In this document: positions 33,345-37,121 of the stretch, in pieces
Layout of the letters: the number at the start of each line of letters is the position of its first letter
Position numbering within the stretch: position 1 is the stretch's first letter
Assembly (NCBI GenBank): GCA_903920435.1
Contig: CAIXMB010000057.1
Location: 1 to 37,121 of the forward strand
Direction: 5' to 3'
Origin: an uncultured Actinomycetes bacterium
GTDB taxonomy: Bacteria > Actinomycetota > Actinomycetes > Actinomycetales > Microbacteriaceae
DNA length: 37,121 bases
Program-made: the position numbers and the translations under genes
Notes under the pieces: generated by a model
What the model was told of the DNA's origin: nothing
What the model saw: the letters and a program-made list of their open reading frames with translations, nothing else
The model's database searches: none

Positions 33345-33369
33345 CCACTGATGACACCAGGAGGACCCC

Positions 33370-34071
33370 ATGACCACCACCCCCGGAATCGTGATCGTCG
33401 CGATCGATCCTGCCGGAGACCTCGCCACCCTCCGGTCGTGGTACGAGGGCACCAAGATCCCCGCCATCACGGCAGTCCCCGGCGTCCTCGGCGCGAAGCG
33501 CTGGTCGATCCTCCACCGGTACGTCGAGTCCCCGGGCAACGGCATGGTCATCGTGCCCGCCCCCGCCGACTACGTGGTGATCTACGAGCTGGCGGACGTC
33601 TCCGTCGCCCGCAGCGACGCCTTCCTCGACGCCGTCGGTCGCGACTTCGCCCTCGAGGGCGAGATCGACGGCCGCCACGTCTCCTTCGAGCAGGTCATGT
33701 CGGTGACCCTCGGCGAGCTGCGCGACGCCGTGAACCCGGGCGTGACCTCCGACGACACCCGCGCCATGCTCGTGGTGTCGATCACCCCGGAGCGCGACTA
33801 CATCGAGAAGTTCCACGCCTGGTACGACGAGGAGCACGTGGGCGAGCTCATGTCGTGCCCCGGCTTCGTCCGCACCCGCCGTTACAAGGCCCTCGACGGT
33901 GTTCCCAACTTCTTCTCCATCTACGAGCTCGATGCGCCGGAGGCGCTGCAGACCGAGAAGTTCCGCTACTTCTCCGGCCGCACGCACGACCAGCTGCCGC
34001 CGATCCACCAGGAGGTCGGCCCGCACATGATGCACAACGTCTGCGACGTCTACCAGTTGATCGAGGACTAG
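33370..34071 (+). CDS. Duplicated dimeric alpha/beta-barrel (ferredoxin-like) protein
   Basis: A 233-residue protein made of two repeats of a ferredoxin-like fold. Each begins with a strand (GIVIVAIDPAG; AMLVVSITPERD) and a helix holding WY: LRSWYEGTKIPAITAVPGV in the first and FHAWYDEEHVGELMSCPGF in the second. The second keeps the YDEEH pattern common in this superfamily; the first has lost its acidic and His residues. Related proteins are decarboxylases, monooxygenases or isomerases, or carry no known activity. It follows the binding protein after a hairpin, with AGGAGG before the ATG. Function is unknown, but the position argues for a pathway step. Confidence 0.8.
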   Translation: MTTTPGIVIVAIDPAGDLATLRSWYEGTKIPAITAVPGVLGAKRWSILHRYVESPGNGMVIVPAPADYVVIYELADVSVARSDAFLDAVGRDFALEGEIDGRHVSFEQVMSVTLGELRDAVNPGVTSDDTRAMLVVSITPERDYIEKFHAWYDEEHVGELMSCPGFVRTRRYKALDGVPNFFSIYELDAPEALQTEKFRYFSGRTHDQLPPIHQEVGPHMMHNVCDVYQLIED

Positions 34072-34079
34072 CCGCGGCC

Positions 34080-34907
34080 ATGGCGACGAAGACCTGGTTA
34101 ATCACCGGCACCTCTCGCGGCTTCGGCCGGCAGTGGGCCACCGCTGCACTCGAGCGCGGCGATCGGGTCGCCGCTGCGGCCCGCGACGTCTCGGCGCTCG
34201 ACGACCTCGTTCGCGTGCACGGCGACGCCGTGCTGCCCATCGCCCTCGACGTGACCGACCGCGAGGCGGATTTCGCCGCCGTGCGTCGCGCCCACGAGCA
34301 CTTCGGCGCGCTCGACGTCGTTATCAACAACGCCGGGTACGGCCAGTTCGGAATGGTGGAGGAGCTCACCGAGGCCGAGGTGCGCGACCAGTTCGAGACC
34401 AACGTGTTCGGCGCGATCTGGGTGACTCAGGCCGCGGTGCCCATCATGCGCGCGCAGGGCTCTGGCCACATTCTCCAGGTCTCGTCGATCGGCGGGCTCT
34501 CGGCGTTCGCGGGCCTCGCCTCCTACAACGCCTCCAAGTGGGCGCTCGAGGGGTTCTCGCAGGCGCTCGCCCAGGAGGTTGCCGAGTTCGGTATCCACGT
34601 GACCCTCATCGAGCCGGGCGGCTTCGCCACCGACTGGTCGGGGGCGAGCGCGCGGCGCTCCCCCGAGAACTCCGCCTACGACGACCTGCGCGAACGGCGC
34701 GCCCAGCAGCGCGCCCGCCAGAACGCCACGGGTCCGGGCGACCCCGAGTCCTCCCGCGCGGCACTCCTGCGCCTCGTCGACGCGCCGCAGCCCCCGCTGC
34801 GCGCGCTCTTCGGCTCCTCGGCCCTGGGCATCGTCCGCGCCGACTACGAATCCCGCCTCGCGGGGTGGGAGCAGTGGGACGACGTCGCGAGGCTCGCCCA
34901 GGGCTGA
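34080..34907 (+). CDS. SDR-family oxidoreductase
   Basis: A 275-residue short-chain dehydrogenase with TGTSRGFGRQW, LDVTDREADF, NNAGYGQFG and the catalytic SSIGGL...SYNASKWALEGF. The phrase GTSRGFG and the downstream LIEPGGFATDWSG are typical of a retinol-dehydrogenase-like subgroup acting on hydrophobic alcohols. It starts 8 bases after the preceding stop without a clear ribosome-binding site, so translation probably continues from the upstream gene. It is the last gene of the rightward block. Confidence 0.88.
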   Translation: MATKTWLITGTSRGFGRQWATAALERGDRVAAAARDVSALDDLVRVHGDAVLPIALDVTDREADFAAVRRAHEHFGALDVVINNAGYGQFGMVEELTEAEVRDQFETNVFGAIWVTQAAVPIMRAQGSGHILQVSSIGGLSAFAGLASYNASKWALEGFSQALAQEVAEFGIHVTLIEPGGFATDWSGASARRSPENSAYDDLRERRAQQRARQNATGPGDPESSRAALLRLVDAPQPPLRALFGSSALGIVRADYESRLAGWEQWDDVARLAQG

Positions 34908-34931
34908 CGCGCGCGCGGATAGCATGAAGGC

Positions 34932-35405
34932 ATGACCGAGCGACTCGAGGCCGGGGCCGTAGCACCGGACTTCACCCTGACCGACCAGGACGGCGCATCC
35001 GTCTCGTTGCACGACTACCGCGGCAGCAAAGTCATCCTCTACTTCTACCCCGAGGCGATGACCGTCGCGTGCGAGAAGCAGGCCTGCGACTTCCGCGACA
35101 ACCTCAACTCCCTCAAGGGCGCCGGCTACACGGTGCTCGGGGTCTCACGCGATGAGCCCGCCAAGCTCGCGACATTCCGCGACAAGGATGCCCTGAACTT
35201 CGAGCTGCTCAGCGACCCCGACCGCGTCGTGCACGAGCAGTACGCGACGTGGGGCGAGAAGAACCTCTACGGCAAGACCGTCACCGGCGTGATCCGCTCG
35301 ACCTTCGTGATCGATGAGGACGGCCGGATCGCCCTGCCGCTCTACGGCGTCAAGGCGACCGGCCACGTGGCATCCCTGCGCAAGAAGCTCGGGATCGACG
35401 CCTAG
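34932..35405 (+). CDS. bcp: Bcp/PrxQ-type thiol peroxidase with an unusual active-site loop
   Basis: A 157-residue thioredoxin-fold peroxiredoxin that reduces peroxides. The PxxxTxxC motif holds the peroxidatic Cys (P40, T44, C47), with a second Cys five residues later (C52) as in atypical 2-Cys BCP proteins. The usual TPGCT loop reads TVACE. A -10-like TAGCAT (34920-34925) lies 6 nt before the ATG, indicating a leaderless transcript independent of the island. Its stop TAG overlaps the permease stop: both use the palindrome CTAG at 35402-35405. Confidence 0.92.
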   Translation: MTERLEAGAVAPDFTLTDQDGASVSLHDYRGSKVILYFYPEAMTVACEKQACDFRDNLNSLKGAGYTVLGVSRDEPAKLATFRDKDALNFELLSDPDRVVHEQYATWGEKNLYGKTVTGVIRSTFVIDEDGRIALPLYGVKATGHVASLRKKLGIDA

Positions 35406-36793
35406 TCGAGCTCCTCGAGCTGCGGGTCGGGGAGCGTCCATCGGTCCTTGCGACCGCGGATGAACGCCGCGTACCAGATGAGCCCCACGACGAGCGTGCC
35501 GAGCGCGATGAGCAGCGGGGTGATGTCGGCGACGACGGTCTGGTAGACGACGTAGGCCATCACCACCAGCACGATCACCGGCGGCACGGGCCAGAGCCAC
35601 ATGCGGTAGCCGCCCTCATGGCCGCCCTTCACGGCGCGCACGCGCAGCGCGCTCAACGCCACGATCGTGTACAGGATGACGACTGCCGACCCGGTCGCGA
35701 GGATGAGCGTCGGGAACGGGATCACCAGCGCCGCGATGATCACGAGCACACCCACGACGACGGTCGCCACGACCGGCGTCTTCGTGCGCGGGTTGACCCG
35801 GCCGAGCACCCGGTCGACGGCTGCCGGCCACGACTTGTCGCGGGCGGAGGCGAAGATAAGGCGGCCGATCTGGATCTGGATGGCGATGACCGCGTTGAAG
35901 ATCGCGACGGCGATCGCGACGCTCACGAGCACGTTGATCACGTCACCGCCCCGGTCGATGAGGAAGTAGTTGATCGGCGCGGGCGAGCCCACCAGCGCCT
36001 CGAGCGAGCGACTGCCGACGACGACGGCCATGAGCGGCACCACCTCGAGCACGACGGTCACGAGCAGCGAGAACATGATCGCCTTGCCGATGGTCTTCGA
36101 CGCGTTCTTCGTCTCCTCCGAGTAGAACACCGAGGCGCCGTAGCCGTTGTACGCGAAGAGCGCGACGGGGATGAGCGAGAACAGCGCGCCGAACGACACC
36201 TGCTGCAGCACTCCCCCGTCGCCGAGGGCCTGCGGGATGAAGAACGCGTCCGCACCGCGGCTGACGTGGGTGAGACCCAGGACGACCAGAACGATGATCG
36301 CGATGACCTCGAGGGCGAGGCAGATGCCCGTGACCCACGCGTTGGTCTTGATCGCGAGCGAGGCGATCGTCGTCGAGATGATCACCACCACCACGCCCGT
36401 CCACGGGCTGTTGAGCGGCGCCCACACGGCCGCGAGGTACTGCCCGACGCCCGAGGTGATGACGGCGATGATGAGCACGCCCATCACGAGCGCCAGCACG
36501 AACGTCGCGAACCCGATCGGCTTGCCGAGCAATCGTGCCGCCCACGGGTACTCGGCGCCGGAGATCGGGTAGCGCGAGGCGAGCTCGGCGTAGCAGAGGC
36601 CCACGAACAGCGCGATCACACCGCCGAGCAGCATCGCGAGGACGCTGCCGCCCGCGAGACCGGCGATGAGCGCCGGCACGATGATGAACACGCTCGACGC
36701 GGGGGTGACCGCCGAGATCGTGATGAGGATGTTCTCCCGGATGCCCAGGGAGCGCTCGAGGTCCTGCGCGTAGCGCGGACTGGTATCGGTCAT
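35402..36793 (-). CDS. APC-superfamily amino acid/polyamine permease
   Basis: A 463-residue inner-membrane transporter with about twelve hydrophobic helices. Characteristic stretches are ISAVTPASSVFIIVPALIAG in the first helix, CYAELASRYPISGAEYPWAA, and SEETKNASKTIGKAI. The APC layout and length are normal. It would import an amino acid, amine or small organic acid in symport. GGAGAG precedes the ATG. It is divergent from a TetR regulator with a shared promoter region full of AGTCAAT repeats, so regulation by that protein is likely. Confidence 0.9.
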   Translation of the reverse strand: MTDTSPRYAQDLERSLGIRENILITISAVTPASSVFIIVPALIAGLAGGSVLAMLLGGVIALFVGLCYAELASRYPISGAEYPWAARLLGKPIGFATFVLALVMGVLIIAVITSGVGQYLAAVWAPLNSPWTGVVVVIISTTIASLAIKTNAWVTGICLALEVIAIIVLVVLGLTHVSRGADAFFIPQALGDGGVLQQVSFGALFSLIPVALFAYNGYGASVFYSEETKNASKTIGKAIMFSLLVTVVLEVVPLMAVVVGSRSLEALVGSPAPINYFLIDRGGDVINVLVSVAIAVAIFNAVIAIQIQIGRLIFASARDKSWPAAVDRVLGRVNPRTKTPVVATVVVGVLVIIAALVIPFPTLILATGSAVVILYTIVALSALRVRAVKGGHEGGYRMWLWPVPPVIVLVVMAYVVYQTVVADITPLLIALGTLVVGLIWYAAFIRGRKDRWTLPDPQLEELD

Positions 36794-36842
36794 GGGTGAC
36801 TCTCCATCGAATCGGGGTGGAAGCGGGTTATGTTGATGCCAG

Positions 36843-36917
36843 AGTCAATACCGCGGTAGTCGTTAAGTCAATGTTTTAAAAGCATGATTGACTCCTGTTG
36901 ACGAGACAGTCAATACT
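36843..36917. promoter_or_regulatory. Divergent TetR/permease control region with AGTCAAT repeats
   Basis: AGTCAAT occurs at 36843, 36866 and 36908, and inverted (ATTGACT) at 36887-36893. The second and the inverted copy form a palindrome with a 14-nt gap; TTGAC-GAGACA-GTCAA at 36898-36913 forms another. TTGACT (36888-36893), 18 bp and AATACT (36912-36917) make a promoter for the TetR gene, with the start of transcription at the ATG at 36924. Confidence 0.6.
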
Positions 36918-36923
36918 GGGCAG

Positions 36924-37121
36924 ATGGCACGACTTCCCATCGCGGTGCGGCGTCTCGAGATTCTCGAGGGCGCCATGCTCGCCCTCAAGGAGCGCGGTCT
37001 CGCCGACCTGCGCATCAAGGACATCGCGGATGCCTCCGGCGCGAGCACGGCGACGATCCACTACCACTTCAGCGACATCGGCGAACTGCTGCTCTCGGTG
37101 CACGACCTCGCCACCGACCGC
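36924..37121 (+). CDS. TetR-family regulator, N-terminal part, cut by the window end
   Basis: The first 66 residues of a TetR regulator. The DNA-binding domain is visible: a first helix LEILEGAMLALKERGL, the helix-turn-helix IKDIADASGASTATIHYHFS (with the family's IHYHF core), and the start of the next helix DIGELLLSVHDLATDR. The ATG at 36924 is the expected transcription start of the promoter just upstream (leaderless). The ligand-binding part is outside the window. It is divergent from the APC permease, its most likely target. Confidence 0.9.
   Translation, partial: MARLPIAVRRLEILEGAMLALKERGLADLRIKDIADASGASTATIHYHFSDIGELLLSVHDLATDR

Overview
The window looks like the chromosome of a high-GC Gram-positive bacterium (Actinomycetota), most likely a member of the Microbacteriaceae or a close relative. 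The reasons are the very high GC, heavy third-position G/C, frequent ggatgcc/gcatcc strings, many GTG starts, and repeated leaderless starts in which a -10-like hexamer lies 6-8 nt before the start codon. The taxon is inferred from style; there is no marker gene to prove it.

Left part (1-10.6 kb), housekeeping and accessory genes. A partial zinc dehydrogenase and a small three-helix protein are followed by a leftward nonulosonic (sialic-type) acid module: a CMP-sugar synthetase fused to a HAD phosphatase, a NeuB-type synthase and a putative glycosyltransferase. Next come an ArsR/SRPBCC pair with two operator palindromes, an EamA exporter with a His-rich tail, a PAS-GAF-GGDEF protein, Dps, an EEP-family hydrolase, a flavin/F420-type split-barrel protein, a zinc alcohol dehydrogenase, and tRNA-Lys(CTT) with a hairpin terminator.

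Middle (10.7-34.9 kb), a large catabolic island. A leftward block (22919 to 11745) encodes a muconate-cycloisomerase-like enolase, a fumarase/CMLE-type lyase, a MaoC hydratase, an SDR, a zinc dehydrogenase, a CaiB-type CoA transferase, an OB-fold zinc-ribbon protein with a thiolase-like (Ltp2-like) partner, a LacI regulator, a split transketolase and another SDR. A rightward block (23183 to 32020) encodes a 17-residue leader peptide, an ABC permease and ATPase, an MmgE/PrpD protein, a flavin reductase fused to an IclR-type effector domain, two tandem LLM flavin monooxygenases and an alpha/beta hydrolase. The substrate-binding lipoprotein, a duplicated ferredoxin-like-fold protein and an SDR follow under their own promoter. 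A lone MBL-fold hydrolase (10866) stands at the left edge. Most genes overlap by ATGA or GTGA.

The island is tied together by a shared operator. Three intergenic regions (upstream of the MBL gene, between the two divergent blocks, upstream of the binding protein) each carry a pair of 14-bp palindromes of the form TCAAnC|GnTTGA or TCAATCC(A/T)TTGA. In each pair one member overlaps the -35 element of a rightward promoter. The LacI regulator encoded inside the island is the obvious candidate ligand-sensing repressor. The picture is an inducible system that imports an unknown compound, oxidises it with FMNH2-dependent monooxygenases, and processes the product by hydrolysis, lyase/cycloisomerase steps, CoA activation, hydration and C-C cleavage. 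The substrate cannot be named from the sequence.

Right end (34.9-37.1 kb). A Bcp-type peroxiredoxin with an altered active-site loop converges on an APC-family permease, which is divergent from a TetR regulator truncated by the window end. Their shared promoter region is full of AGTCAAT repeats.
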